From Lutraria lutraria (taxonomy: Eukaryota > Mollusca > Bivalvia > Venerida > Mactridae), in the NCBI GenBank assembly GCA_964023205.1, contig OZ026835.1:23635817-23699816 (forward strand): a stretch of 64,000 nucleotides of DNA, written 5' to 3'. Each line of letters opens with the position of its first letter. The first letter of the stretch is position 1. This document shows positions 11,210 through 23,340 of the stretch, piece by piece. The notes below the pieces were generated by a model that did not search any database, had not been told where the DNA came from, and saw nothing but the letters and a program-made list of their open reading frames with translations. Made by a program: the position numbers and the translations under genes.

Positions 11210-12515
11210 TCTCACTGGTATGTTAGGAATTCATGTTTGCAGCCCATGTTCTTGCTGACGAATCTAGGGTACATAACTGCAGTCCACAAACTGATTGATG
11301 ATTTGGGAGTTCATATCTGTAGGTCATGTCTCATTGATTAACCTGGATTTCATCTTTGCAGTCCAATGCTCTCACTTTATAAGGAGACATTCCTGCTGAA
11401 ACATGATTATCACGGGTGCATTTTTGTGGCATGTCTTGTAGTGTTGTTCTTTTTTTATGAGTCTGGAGTTTGCCCTGTAAATCTTGTTACTCACTGAGGA
11501 GTCTATAGTTCAGTACTGTAGATTACGGATTTTCTGATTTATCAAGTTAGGAGTTCATGTTTGCAGCCCACGTTCTTGCTGACAAATCTAGGGTACATAA
11601 CTGCAGTCCACAAACTGATTGATGATTTTGGGAGTTCATATCTGTAGGTCATGTCTCATTGATTAACCTGGATTTCATCTTTGCAGTCCAATGCTCTCAC
11701 TTTATAAGGAGACATTCCTGCTGAAACATGATTATCACGGGTGCATTTTTGTGGCATGTCTTGTAGTGTTGTTCTTTTTTATGAGTCTGGAGTTTGCCCT
11801 GTAAATCTTGTTACTCACTGAGGAGTCTATAGTTCAGTACTGTAGATTACGGATTTTCTGATTTATCAAGTTAGGAGTTCATGTTTGCAGCCCACGTTCT
11901 TGCTGACAAATCTAGGGTACATAACTGCAGTCCACAAACTGATTGATGATTTTGGGAGTTCATATCTGTAGGTCATGTCTCATTGATTAACCTGGATTTC
12001 ATCTTTGCAGTCCAATGCTCTCACTTTATAAGGAGACATTCCTGCTGAAACATGATTATCACGGGTGCATTTTTGTGGCATGTCTTGTAGTGTTGTTCTT
12101 TTTTATGAGTCTGGAGTTTGCCCTGTAAATCTTGTTACTCACTGAGGAGTCTATAGTTCAGTACTGCTGACTACGGATTTTCTAATTCATCAAGTTAGGA
12201 GTTTGTTTGCAGCCTACGTTCTTGCTGACGAATCTAGGGTACATACCTGCAGTCCACAAACTGATTGATGATTTGGGAGTTCATATCTACAGGTCATGTC
12301 TCATTGATTAACCTGGATTTCATCTTTGCAGTCCAATGCTCTCACTTTATAAGGGGACATTCCTGCTGAAACATGATTATCACAGGTGCGCTTTGTGGCA
12401 TGTTTTATAGTGATGTTCTTTTTTATGAGTCTCGAGTTTGTCCTGTAAATCTTGTTACTCACTGAGGAGTCTATAGTTCAGTACTGCAGACTACGCATTT
12501 TCTGATTTAACAACA
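11210..12515. repeat. Four tandem copies of a 324-bp unit
   Basis: The landmark 'tgtttgcagccc' recurs at about 11234, 11558, 11882 and 12204, a period of 324, 324 and 322 bp. Each unit continues through 'gattgatgatt', 'cctggatttcatctttgc', 'cctgctgaaacatg' and 'ctcactgaggagtctatag'. Copies 2 and 3 look virtually identical; the outer copies carry scattered substitutions, especially the fourth. No open frame persists through the unit. It directly abuts the 37-bp satellite. Confidence 0.95.
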
Positions 12516-12581
12516 AGTGTGTCTGATTGTCAAATCCGCAAAATTCTGGTTTATATCTTCTTCTTATTGTATGCTTTCCAG

Positions 12582-12660
12582 GTATGGCTTAGTGTGGTTT
12601 CAAGACAAACATGAAGAGAGTGTATTCCACCACAGAGCTGAATATTTATTAGCAAGCTGA
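12582..12660 (+). CDS. Candidate terminal exon, 25 codons
   Basis: A good acceptor (TGCTTTCCAG) opens a frame reading YGLVWFQDKHEESVFHHRAE and ending LLAS then TGA, with an AATAAA-like A-rich sequence about 80 bases on. It needs an upstream exon ending with two bases, whereas the exon at 7104-7191 leaves one. A direct join therefore fails and would instead stop after three codons. Either another exon intervenes or this is chance. Confidence 0.22.
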
Positions 12661-13465
12661 TTAGCATAGAGAAGGATGTTAGGTAAATTCAATATCAAAT
12701 AGATAATATACGTTTTGTCAAAAAATGCAAAAGCTTCTAAAATAAAAGCTAAAACTTTTAGGTTTGAACTGATAATGTTAAATTTAGTACAATTGGAGCT
12801 GTATTTTTTTTGAGGATTTTACATGTCCGGGTTGGAACGATAACTCTGGACAGAGAGTAAAATTGTTATTAGGTTTTTTTTATTGTAATCTATCAGTATT
12901 AATAACATTATTCAAAATTTCAGGGAGAATCTTATGAGATTTAAACTCCAGGAATATTTGAAACAGCAATTATGATTATGTGAACAATCGACAGTGTACA
13001 CAACTCATTGATAACTTGATCCTTCATCACTGGTTAGGGATAGAATACAGAAAACAGCAAAAACAGACCTTTTAGTTTGACCATGTTCTGATGTGATGAA
13101 TATAATTCTACATATTTAAAGATTTGGTTGGAGAATGGAGAACTTTACACAATTTGATAAATGGATTTAGGATTGCAACATAGAGTTTGACATAAATTTA
13201 AAAGTGTGAATTTTCTTATGGAAGTATCACAATGTCATATAAACTTATGTAGCACATCCATTGTATGATTTAGGACTTAACCAGTGTGTCTAATCATGAA
13301 TAATGTTTGTGTTACAACAAAAACAGTCCAGTACGATAATGTGTGTTTGTCAGAAACAACAAACATTTCTCCATGTATATGTTCTTTTGGTAGTGGTTAA
13401 ATTGTTGTTGCTATTCTACCTCTCCAAAGCATCACTTTCCCTCAAACAACAGAATGATTTTCCCA
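12661..13465. other. Non-coding spacer
   Basis: AT-rich with no supported gene or repeat unit. It may include the 3' untranslated region of the candidate terminal exon just upstream. Confidence 0.35.
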
Positions 13466-13580
13466 CTGTACGGTTTTACTATTAATTTAACCTCTAGAGC
13501 AAAAGCCTCTCAGTAATAAAGTAATTTTGCTCCTCCAAAAGTGTGTTGCTTTGAAGAGGTTGCACAGTATTTTACAGGCT
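13466..13580. mobile_element. MITE fragment, 'aacctctagagc' family
   Basis: 'ttaacctctagagcaaaag' at the left and 'gaagaggttgcacagta' at the right form imperfect inverted ends. Internal words (gtgttgctttg) are shared with the copy at 26.93-27.02 kb, and the ends resemble the MITE at 55.46 kb. Confidence 0.55.
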
Positions 13581-13589
13581 ATTAATGAA

Positions 13590-15520
13590 ATGAAAGTAGT
13601 TCTCTTCATGATCATCTGGTTATGGCAGAACAATTCTGGTACATGTAGCTTATACCAAACTTTATAAAAAAAAATTACTGCTGACACTAAATGGCTCTTG
13701 CATTAAATTGAATTAGTCTATGGGTCAACATTTGTACATGTATACATAACTGCGTTTTTAGGTCAAATTAAATTCTCTAAATTAAATAGATGCAACATGG
13801 GGAAATAGTTTTTGTCAAGTTAATACAGATAAAAAAAATATAATTGTTATTATTAAGTCTTGATATTTGTTTGTGTGTGATTATATTTGTTTGCACAAAT
13901 CTACATTTGCATATAATTATTTGCTATGCTTGATGACACATTTGATGTATTCATATCATTCAATATCTGTTGCTAGGCATTCATTTCTTATTTACAGATA
14001 TTGTCATGAATTTGTTGCTCAAAAATAAAATAATCTTCAAAGAGAATTATTTTGTTGTGAATTTACAATTTATTTCATAAACATAAGTTGTTTTGCTGCC
14101 AAGTACTATTCATTATAATGTATGGTTTAACCAACATAACCATTTCTTATGGTTTCTCTGATGATCTTTCTGCACAATGTTAACTCACTGTTGCCTAATC
14201 AATAAATAGGCTGCACTCTGAAAAATGTTTATGCATCTATATCTATGAACAGAACAAAATATTTTTGTAAACAAAATACGAAGTCAAATACACGTACTAT
14301 ATATTATATGATATATTCAAACATACATGAAATGACAAATCTATACATTCTGAGGATTAACAAACTTTAAGTCAAAATAAAGAATGAAGAATGGTTAATA
14401 ATGATGAGATTGTCGTCATTGCTGCTGATAAAAACTACACAATTAATAAACTAAACGCTATAATACATAGAAAAACATGCCTAATTTATGTAGATGGACA
14501 AGATAATAATACAGATCTTTAATTTATGTTACTATTGTAAATCAAGAAGTAAATCAGTAATATATTCTGATGCAAAATTTACACTATGTGAATTTACCAA
14601 CTGATAATACAATGAGCAGAATTTATGCAATCACATAAATTTTCATGCAAACATTACCATATGTCAGAGAAAGCCGCTTTAAATGTAACCAGACTTGTGG
14701 AGCAATATTATTTTCAATGAAATTATCATAGTTTCTAGCTTATTAGTAAGTTTCACCTTTGCTATGAACAGTTTTATTTTGATGGCTTTTCTTGCTTGAA
14801 TTTAATTTCGTAACCAACATAACTAATTTAAGACAGGCAGCCATTTAATGCTCTAACTGAAAAGATACACACATTATTTATACCAACTATATGAATGGAA
14901 GACTAATCCTATAGAACTGATTTACTACATTTTTTCAATGGTAAAGAAGCATACTTACAAAACACTTGATTGAATATTGATCTCGGAGAATTTATATAAA
15001 TTTAGAAGATTTATTCAGCTTTACTGGACTTACTTATTGCACTGTTGATTTGTTTCTAATTTCGGAACGGCTAAAGTACTTGGTTATGTTGAAATTACAA
15101 ATTCATTGAATATGTTGCAACAACTATCGTCTGCCTTATAATTGACATCCTCAACACTCTAAAAACATAAATAAATATAAGTTACTTTTAGTGAACACCA
15201 TTAGATCAATATGTGCTGTAGGTAAGTACATCTGCTTTTTATGGATCTGTTGATGCGGATTTTTTATCTGATATTAAATTGTTGCATTAGAAATCTATAA
15301 AACAATAATCACAATATTTCAGTGGATAAAATTTCACAATTTTCTTTTAATTAAAACATGTGTGTTTTAATTTGATACATTCAATTACATCGAATGAAAG
15401 TCACGAATTGCTGCAAATTATCACACCAAACTATAAACCTTGACTTCTACAATGGTGAAATGCACAGTTCAGTCAAGTCAATGTTGAGCCTCACGTAACG
15501 TCCTTGACCTTGTCCATGCT
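13590..15520. other. Non-coding AT-rich stretch
   Basis: Only short random open frames, oligo-A/T runs and common polyadenylation-like hexamers are visible. No gene or repeat can be supported. Confidence 0.35.
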
Positions 15521-15525
15521 GAATG

Positions 15526-15608
15526 TCATTTTATGGCAGTTATAGCATAACTTATATCGTCTTTATCGTCTCCTACTTTTATAGTCAGGTTTGGTGTCGG
15601 GAAACTGT
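15526..15608 (-). CDS. Candidate last exon, 26 codons, unrecognised
   Basis: A strong acceptor (GTTGTTTATTTCAG) is followed by two bases and the frame SFPTPNLTIKVGDDKDDISY ending AITAIK and TGA. The other two frames close early. Alternating hydrophobic residues suggest a beta strand. A parent gene would have to lie at higher coordinates on the minus strand, but the BTB gene there has its own stop at 19330. This could belong to a nested or separate gene, or be chance. Confidence 0.25.
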
Positions 15609-16720
15609 CTGAAATAAACAACAAAATCTCATTGTATAGCATCCAACAAGAATTATACTATGAACAGTAAACGTGTATACATACTGTATTTTCATGATGA
15701 TCTGGTTTAAAGTTGTTATTGATGATGTTGATAATGCTAAAATGATAAAATATAATTGTACGTGTTGCTTGGAAACCGCTGTTCTGACTGCTGCCGTTCA
15801 TAATGATGATGATGACGAGTATAGAGATACTGATTAGAATGTATGGCTGTGTAGTATATTGTGATGTTCCAGTAACTGTTGTTGAATGTACTAATGATGC
15901 TGCTCCTACTGCAGCTAATGATTATGATGACTATAGCGATTCTGGCCAGAATATGCGTGTGTGATTGTGTTGTATAATTAGACGCCCATGTTAATGATAT
16001 GGTTCTTGCTGCTGCTGCTGCTAATGGAGACGATTAAGAAGGTTGACGGAAGCGATAGGAATTTTTAGTGGTGCTGATTATGTTAATGTGTAGGCGTTAA
16101 AGACGGTGGTGGTACTGGCGATTGTCATATTGGGCTTATATGGTTCGATTATAAGCAGAAAAGTGTGTAAATATATGTTCATATCAAGTGTGCTATCAGG
16201 CTAAATTATAAATGTTCAACAGTATTAATCAATCTCCTAGCAGACTTGTCGTTCGTTATCTCTCACATACAGCTCTGCAACAGGCTCATGACAAGAATCT
16301 TGTCAAAACGGGAAATAATATATTTTACGCACAATAGATTTATCTTATATGAACAAAAACATTACAATAAAGCATAACTGGTTTTTCAAGTATCTTAAAT
16401 TGGTTGGAAATAAATTAATTTGATTTATATTAACGGAACTATTTTTTGTCCGTTTACGCAGAACGTATGGTCTGAAATAAACAAAATGGATTTTCTTCTA
16501 TTGAAACTAACTGGCCTTATTCTGGCGACACAGCAAACAAAACAGGCTAATTCTGGTATTTTGACAGGCGTTCATGTCGCCATTTTGGATCATTCAAATC
16601 ATGTGAACAAAATCACATGAATCGGGCCTACTTTCCGAGCCTGTCACAGAGGTGAATGTATGAGCCGGTGTGTAAGAGAGTGCAGTATTAATATCTGATC
16701 ACAGTTAACTAAAAAAGACA
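15609..16720. other. Spacer with imperfect trinucleotide runs
   Basis: Around 15.79-16.08 kb the plus strand is a patchwork of 'gatgatgatgatga' and 'cttgctgctgctgctgc' runs with related interrupted words, an old ATG/CTG-type microsatellite cluster. No coding frame is supported. Confidence 0.45.
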
Positions 16721-16723
16721 AGA

Positions 16724-16986
16724 TATGGCCTCAATGTAATAAAACATGAGAACAGTTTCTGAGCTCAAATATCAATTACATTATAAAAGTATTATTGTTG
16801 AAAAGATAGAGCTGATTAATGTTCAAATATATGTTCAGATCAATTATCCCGTCAGGTTAGTGTATCAGAGAAATTCTTATGGTCTGATCGTGATTAATTT
16901 ATAAACAATGATGTGCATATAAAAAATTATGAGCTTTGAGCTAGGAGACCGATCTCAAGTTTTATCACCTCGGAGTCTGACAACCA
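16724..16986. mobile_element. MITE family D, copy 1
   Basis: The left end 'aataaaacatgagaacag' and right end 'accgatctcaagttttatc' are imperfect inverted repeats. The interior (gttcaaatatatgttcag, cgtcaggttagtgtatcag) is shared with the copy at 59.05-59.30 kb in the same orientation. At ~260 bp with no coding capacity it is a non-autonomous DNA transposon. Confidence 0.65.
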
Positions 16987-17511
16987 CTTACCCAGGAATA
17001 TTCGATTCTTCCGACCCTAGACTATAGTTTGGTCTCGGTGAATATTTTTATTGACCGTATTTTATTTGCATAATAATGAAGTATATATTTCATGTATTTA
17101 TCGATTGGATTTTACATTCAAGTTTTATTAAATTCTAATAATATTCAATACATATTTTGACTGAAGCAAACGACATGTCGTCTGCTGCTTGCACTCGTAA
17201 ATCCTAGTCTGCTTGAACTCGTAAATCCTATACCTCTGTTCTCCGTCAATGACATTCCACAGTTACAACCGAATATTTACTAACTGCACATGTTTCTCGT
17301 GATTTCAGTGATTGTACAAATTCTCCCAACCCTAAATATTTGATGATACAGTATGCACAGTATAACTCGTCAATTGAAGACCACTGTCCAGACCTAATCA
17401 TTATTTTGTTAAAGTGACATAATGTGTCCACACAGAATAATCCAATTACTAATTGTTAATATTGGTTGCATCATATTTTTATTTCACTCCTAATGTTATG
17501 CAACATTTTTA
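16987..17511. other. Non-coding stretch
   Basis: No supported gene. The sequence near 17.16-17.24 kb contains a small direct repeat ('ctcgtaaatccta' twice), and nothing else is notable. Confidence 0.35.
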
Positions 17512-17700
17512 ATACAGTCAAACCTGTGTTAGCAACCTGTGACCTCCGAATAAAGGTCACCCTGTGAATAAAACCATGCTCATAAATACCGTCATTGATT
17601 TTTAGAACAAAATGACCTCCTAATAAAGGCTACCTGTCAAAAAGGCCAAATCTTGACGTATCCTACGGATGAACATTGTTCACAAGTATTACTGTATTCC
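17512..17700. repeat. Dispersed 'tacagtcaaacctgtg' repeat
   Basis: It starts with 'tacagtcaaacctgtg' and contains two diverged copies of 'gacctcc(g/t)aataaaggtc'. The right side ends near 'ttactgta', giving short inverted ends consistent with a MITE. Vocabulary is shared with the tandem repeat at 1.2-1.5 kb. Confidence 0.5.
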
Positions 17701-19329
17701 AGTAATAATATAGATCTACACAACAGTGAAAACATCGTATTTGGCAATTAGCCCGCTTGCCGAATAAATATCGGTCAATGTTTGGTAATTCGACTTTAAT
17801 GTACCCATAAAGCTGTTTTCGTTACCTCCCTTTATAGCCTCATTTATAGTCAAATTCTGCATGTAATAACATCACATATTTCACTGACTGTTTCAACTAT
17901 TGGGTTGCCTTGGTGTTTTGAAATATCGGACATACTTACATTATCATTGTTCATAAAATGTAATAAGGTGCAGAACGATATCCGGCGCAGAAGCGATTTT
18001 GACATAGTGTAATGATTTGAAGTAACATGTCATAATTCTATAAACATCAACCTAAGACAATTGCAAGAATGAGAACACAATTGCACCAATGAGTCATGGG
18101 TCTGAAACACGAATGACGGACGACTTTCGTATAATCAGAATGGAAACGTAATACAATATTTTCATTCTACATTCTTTCAAGAGTGAATTCGATTTTGAAT
18201 TGATATTTCATTAATAAAAGATAATCGTGATTGTTTTATACAAATTGATAATGAATGTTGTCCTACATATATTCACTTCTACATACTGTGTATATAATTA
18301 ATGATGATTTCTTTATTAGGCCATTCTGTTTTATTATTTTGTTAAGCGTTCGGCTGCGCCTATGTTGTGAGCTCCATCAGCCAAAATAACATATTTTTGG
18401 GAAAGGTAATAATAGGGAAAACTGTATCAAATACTAATGATAGTTATCGTATTTTCTGCTGTTTATTCATGAATATTATCATTTGATCAGAATAAAGCAT
18501 TGTTTCCGGTATCGATAGACCGGGAGTATATTGTTTTTGGCCTGTTTGTTTGTCTGTTAGTGTACCAAGATTTAAACATGCCTATAAAATGAAAAAAAAA
18601 CGCTTCCACCTACAATCGTCAAACCTCATAATTATGTTGGTTCCTCATTACAGCCTCTAAAGGATCTGCACATTTTCAGGTCAGTAGGTCAAGGTCACCC
18701 AGAGACTGGCATAATGTTTAAAAAAACATCTTGTTTCTTTTTTTCTTTTAAGATATCTTATAAACACAAACTGTCTTAAGATAGTTTGCAGTCCACAAGT
18801 CCGGTAGAGTAAAAAGTGTAATGTACTTATTCTAAATCGAATTATATAAATTGTTTATTATCAATATAATATATCTTGATAAATTAGTTAGACTATCAAA
18901 CAACTGGACAGGTACTGTAAACTAGTATTTATTGAATAATGTTCACATATAATTAACGAGTACTGTACAGACTAAGTAAATCAAAGATGAAACGTTCTTA
19001 CATGATCAAGTCTATCGGGGATCAAGTATCAGAATACACTTTCGCTAAATTGACTAGATCTTAAATTGAACACGCTATCAACCAACTAAATGCTAACGTG
19101 TGAAACCTGGTATCAGAGCTGAATTCTAACATAAAATCATGCAGAATAACTGTTAAATAATTGATTTAAGAAGAGGATTATGTATATAATATAACAGATC
19201 CGTATGTATATAATAGCATTATACTTGTCCAGTAACCAAAGGATTTGAGCAATATTGCATTATCTCTTTAAATATATTTTAATTAAAATGGTACAGTTTA
19301 CGTGTTTACTATGAAAATATTATAGATTA
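17701..19329. other. 3' flank of the BTB gene
   Basis: On the minus strand this follows the BTB stop codon. Candidate AATAAA polyadenylation signals are present on the minus strand near 18.93 kb and 18.85 kb, giving a plausible 400-500-base 3' untranslated region. The remainder shows no gene. Confidence 0.4.
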
Positions 19330-20419
19330 TTATTGTGTCTTGTTAAATAACAATCCAGCTATTTGACCAACATTACAATCAGTTCCATTTGAGCTTCTGT
19401 TACTGTCGATAAATTCAAACTGAACTCCGTCTACGATCTGAATCCTCTCTCCATCAATACCCTTATGTGTAGGACTACCTTTCATAAGGATCATCATAGT
19501 AAATACGCGCCTCGCGGGGATCCGAAGAGGACGAGTTAAATACACATCATATGTCTCCTTGATGCTATTCGTAAACACACTAGCATCGTTCTTGCGAATT
19601 TCTTCACGTGTTATGTCATCATACACAAATATTTTAAGCGAGTAGGTTTCCTTGCCTTTCGCAACACCGTACACCTCAGCACCGTACAATACTATCGGCG
19701 AGGTAACGGTGAAAGATATTGAATCCGGCGGTCCATTCTGTTTCCACTGACCGTCGGTGACCGGAAAACGTTTCACACGTGAATAGTTCGGACTTCGGCT
19801 TGATAACATGACGGGTTCTACATTTTCAGTAATATTTCGAGGTAAACGATTTCGCTCCGCTCGACTGAACCGATTTGGTAGTTGCTGCTCCTCACCATGA
19901 AAGAATTGAAAAATTGACAATGTTTCGTCATGAGACAGAAGATTTCCAAGAGAAACTTTCTGTGTGAAATAAGTTACATCCATAAGAGGAAATCTAATAA
20001 AATACAACAGCTTTCCTAGCACTTGTCGACGGTTCTGATCGGACGGCTGTTTCTTTTGTCGTTTGCATTCGTAGTTTGCCCACGTGATTGCGCCTTCAAA
20101 AACTGCTTCCTCAGGTGCACGTAAATCGTCCGAGCGAATTATACGACTGACACATTCCTCACAAAGTTCGCCGAGCCCAGGTTTTCTAAGCACTGTGTTG
20201 GCATTTGTTAAAATATATCTCACACATTTTTCATACAAACCGGTTTCGTTGTATATATGGGCCTGCTCCATAATTTTCGCCACTGACTCGTCGTGCATTT
20301 CCGCGTCCAGGTATTGAAAGCACAGTGTTGTTAAACCTTTCAATTGGAATTTCTTTGCTGCATACAACATAGATGTTACATTGTCAGTATGAATGTCGAA
20401 TTCATCTGTGTAGAGGTAT
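19330..20419 (-). CDS. BTB-BACK-PHR protein, terminal exon (BTBD2/3/6 type)
   Basis: This 1,090-base exon follows a TTTTATAG acceptor. Its first base completes a Gln codon, and it then reads YLYTDEFDIHTDNVTSMLYA, the end of the BTB fold. It covers the BACK domain (about 110 residues: VRYILTNANTVL, EEAVFEGAITWANYECKRQ, RRQVLGKLLYFIRFPLM) and the PHR beta-sandwich near the C-terminus (DSISFTVTSPIVLYGAEVYG, then DGVQFEFIDSNRSSNGTD and GQIAGLLF before TAA). These are the domains, in order, of BTBD1/2/3/6 proteins, which act as Cullin-3 substrate adaptors. Known members work in neural patterning and topoisomerase or PLZF regulation; the target here is unknown. The frame is intact, with no stops or frameshifts. 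The two located exons give 442 residues, close to the family size. Confidence 0.93.
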
Positions 20420-20653
20420 CTATAAAAGATGAGAACAGAATTAATAAATCAGTCGTTGCCCAACCCTCCAGTAAAGGTTATCTTTATAAGACACGCAGTA
20501 CTTTCAAATTTGGCAATGTAACTATGTTTGGTCTTTGATATCAAAGTAGGATAAAAAATATCCAGGTTTTGTAATTGTTTATAATAAGTGTATAACGAGG
20601 GACGATTAGTACTTCGAGGAATTTGACTATAAAATGAAGAAAGTGAAACTTAC

Positions 20654-20892
20654 TGCAACATGTCACGGAATATGTCTGTCTTCATGTCCGGTACACCAAT
20701 CTTCACATCAACGTTACCTTGATGTTTCACCAAGGACTTAAACAAGATGGGACTTCTAGCCATCAGCATATATTTGTGGGCCCGAATCTCTTCTTTAGCG
20801 TCACCAACAATAAACGTTATGTCACAAGCGACTTCATATTTCAACATGTAGCTGTTGGCCTCGGGCACCGTTTTGTTTGCTTGCCATTCATC
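20654..20892 (-). CDS. BTB-BACK-PHR protein, BTB-domain exon
   Basis: A TTTGCAG acceptor opens DEWQANKTVPEANSYMLKYE, then VACDITFIVG and RAHKYMLMARSPILFKSL, the dimerising half of a BTB/POZ domain. The conserved Asp-then-strand and AHKYML motifs are present. A perfect GTAAGT donor leaves two bases that join the terminal exon across a 234-base intron. No in-frame ATG precedes the acceptor, so initiation needs an upstream exon. The usual family start (Met, small residue, acidic residues, Trp-Gln) fits a very short first exon, and a candidate lies at 26289-26294. Starting at the internal Met of MLKYE would still keep most of the BTB fold. Confidence 0.9.
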
Positions 20893-22330
20893 CTGCAAAG
20901 TATGAAATACATGTACACGTATAAACTAATGCTGTACATACTCGTAGTTCATATAATAATGTTCATATTCGACTTCGAGAATAATATACAAATGTACATG
21001 TACGTAACAATGAAGACTAAGGATTCGTTATTGAACAAGTGTAGGACGTTAAAGGTCCATATGTTGGGGTGTACAATTTTGTTACTATACACTAATTGTC
21101 TAATACATTATATTCTTATAGACACTATCCAGTAATAATAGAACACTTGAAATAGTTACATTCCACATTATATAAACAGTTAATTAAATCATATGTAGAA
21201 AGAAATCGTGAATAAAGTGAACACATATATGCACATTTTGCGCATGATGAAGTTTAATTCCTTCATGATAAACGATTCTGTTACGGTTGGGGTAAATATG
21301 AGACATTTTTATTTCATTTACTTTAAATTTGTAGATATGCATATTGTGCGGGACAGATGTTTCATGTGTTCTGTATTTAAAGTCAAACAGACGCTCACAG
21401 ACATCGTCACTTTGTCGGTCGTAGCTTTCTTTCATTTAATAAAATTCTACTTTTCAAATTCAATATCACTCGAGGAATAATTACTCTAATAAAGTTTCAA
21501 AGTTTATTTCATTAAATACCGACGGGAAGGTCTTTGACCCACGCGGCAACTATTTACATTTATACATACATTTACAATATACAGCACTAGTTCGTCTCGT
21601 TATCGATTCAGGAAGTAAAAAAGCAATGAAATTATCAGACGTTATGGCATTCTGAGATAATTATTTCGATTTTTAACAGTCAAAATCAATATGCTATTTT
21701 ATGAAGACAATGAGTATGAAAACATTAATTAATTATTCAATCCGTATTATTTAAGTGTCGTATCGTGACTCAAGTAAATTAAACAATATCAATTTGTATA
21801 TCGCTAATGAAGAATAACTCAACAACTAATAACATAATTAACATTTCTTTCATAATATGTATATGCTTTATTACTAAGTTACCGAACTAATCAATCGAAG
21901 GTATCAGTAGGTTTGCATTCGAGATAAATTTTCAAGTCAAACAAATATCAGGCTAACCACCAATATATTTTTTTAAGTATAAACTCGAGATGGATTCTAA
22001 TTCACTAACTCTTATTTTGAATGATTCATTCACGGTAATTTGAAGCAGTTTCGTGTTTGTTTCAAACACGCAGTATCGATAACAAAAGTACTAAACTATA
22101 AAATCGTATGATAAATGTTTAACTAGTTACATCCAATTGCTACAAAACAAATATTTTGTTATCGCAAACATGAGCTAAACATTCGCATGTTTCCAATACA
22201 AGATAGGGAAATGCAATTTCATGTGAGTGTTGAAACCCTTTTGTCCTGACCGTATTAAAATGTCACTGACGTTCGATTTGGAGAAAAATCAGTCATGTTT
22301 TTTTTTATATACATGTGCTTTGTAAACAAT
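20893..22330. other. Upstream/intron sequence of the BTB gene
   Basis: AT-rich, with several oligo-T/A words and no exon that could supply a start in the required phase. Short open frames on both strands overlap each other and have random composition. Confidence 0.4.
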
Positions 22331-22333
22331 CCG

Positions 22334-22645
22334 GGTGAGTCGGTAGCCTAGTGGCAACGCGCTGGACTACCAATTCAAACGTCAAAGGTTCGAATCTCGT
22401 TATATCAGTGAAGTTTTTCGGCTACCGAGTCCAGTAATGTGTTAAGAATACACTAGGAAACGGATGAGGCGTATATCGGTGCTTTACACCGGGTACTATT
22501 AAGAACGAGGAAAAATATTCGAAATAAGGGCAGGGATGGATAGTATATGCCTGGTTCTCCTAAGCGGCTCTGACATGACTGTTATTGTCGATTGGGCCTT
22601 TAGATTACAGATAAACATAAAAATTGTGTAACGTTAATAGGAACC
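22334..22645 (+). mobile_element. tRNA-derived SINE (family C)
   Basis: The head carries a pol III A box (TAGCCTAGTGGC at 22344-22355) and a B box (GGTTCGAATCT at 22387-22397), 32 bases apart. The acceptor stem does not pair, so it is not a working tRNA. The body includes 'tggttctcctaagcggctc' and 'gattgggcctttagattac' and ends in an A-rich tail. It lies in the presumed intron of the BTB gene. Confidence 0.75.
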
Positions 22646-22649
22646 AACA

Positions 22650-23110
22650 ATTTCAGTAAGTAACATTTGACACCGAAAATGTATAATTATTTCAAAATTA
22701 CTTACAATCTTAATGCTAGACACAAAATTGGACTTGTTATATCAGAATGTTCAACATTTAACATAGACTAACATATTTATAAGAACTGTTCGCTTGGAAA
22801 AGTAAAGACGGTTCATATTTCACGTTGGGCTGAATTCTTCGGTACATTACCTCGTGTTATGTTGTTGGAACTCGTGTCACATGTCAGAACATTTTCATTT
22901 ATTGTGTGAGAGCTTTTTTTTCTTTGATGGAAACTGAAACATTTAGTAACTTTTACAGCTGTATTCAATTAAGCAGGTAGAACTCGGTATCCTTTGTATT
23001 CTTAATATCTACAACGTTTATTGTAAACAGTAAAAGCCCTGGACACCGGACTCCGGATTGAGCTAAAAGTCCGATATTCTGAGGATTCCTGTTTATGTTC
23101 TAGACGAATT
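22650..23110. other. Non-coding stretch
   Basis: No gene-like frame or repeat is supported. Confidence 0.3.
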
Positions 23111-23112
23111 AT

Positions 23113-23340
23113 TGTACGGCGGCGGAAGCCCGCCGTACACTCTGGTATGCGTATTTTTAAGTGGCAATGCACAATCGCAACTTCTTGCGCGAAGCAGATT
23201 AGTGACAGTGCCCGAAATATTCCGAAATATCCGCAATGGTCATCACGTGATATAAACAAAACAGAAATAGAGCGAGCTCACGTGTTACTCACACCAACTA
23301 TTTATAGTCTAAGAATGGAGCGAGCTCGATAAACAACGAC
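23113..23340. promoter_or_regulatory. Possible promoter block: two CACGTG E-boxes, TATA-like site, GC hairpin
   Basis: Within 230 bases lie TCACGTGA (23244-23251), a second CACGTG (about 23278), and 'ctatttatag' (23298-23307), which reads as TATAAATAG on the minus strand. There is also a GC-rich hairpin (arms 23114-23123 and 23129-23138). Two copies of 'gagcgagctc' flank the TATA-like word. On the minus strand this could drive the BTB gene. On the plus strand it would precede a start-like 'aaaaatgtccgatcag' with a GTGAGA donor at 23668-23679. Direction and function are inference. Confidence 0.35.

Noticed and set aside
21184..21480. Overlapping open frames on both strands upstream of the BTB exon
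   Set aside because: They mirror each other on opposite strands, have random composition and no splice support, so they were not taken as the missing BTB start exon.
22334..22412. Possible tRNA gene with good A and B boxes
   Set aside because: The acceptor and anticodon stems do not pair and the sequence continues into a SINE body.
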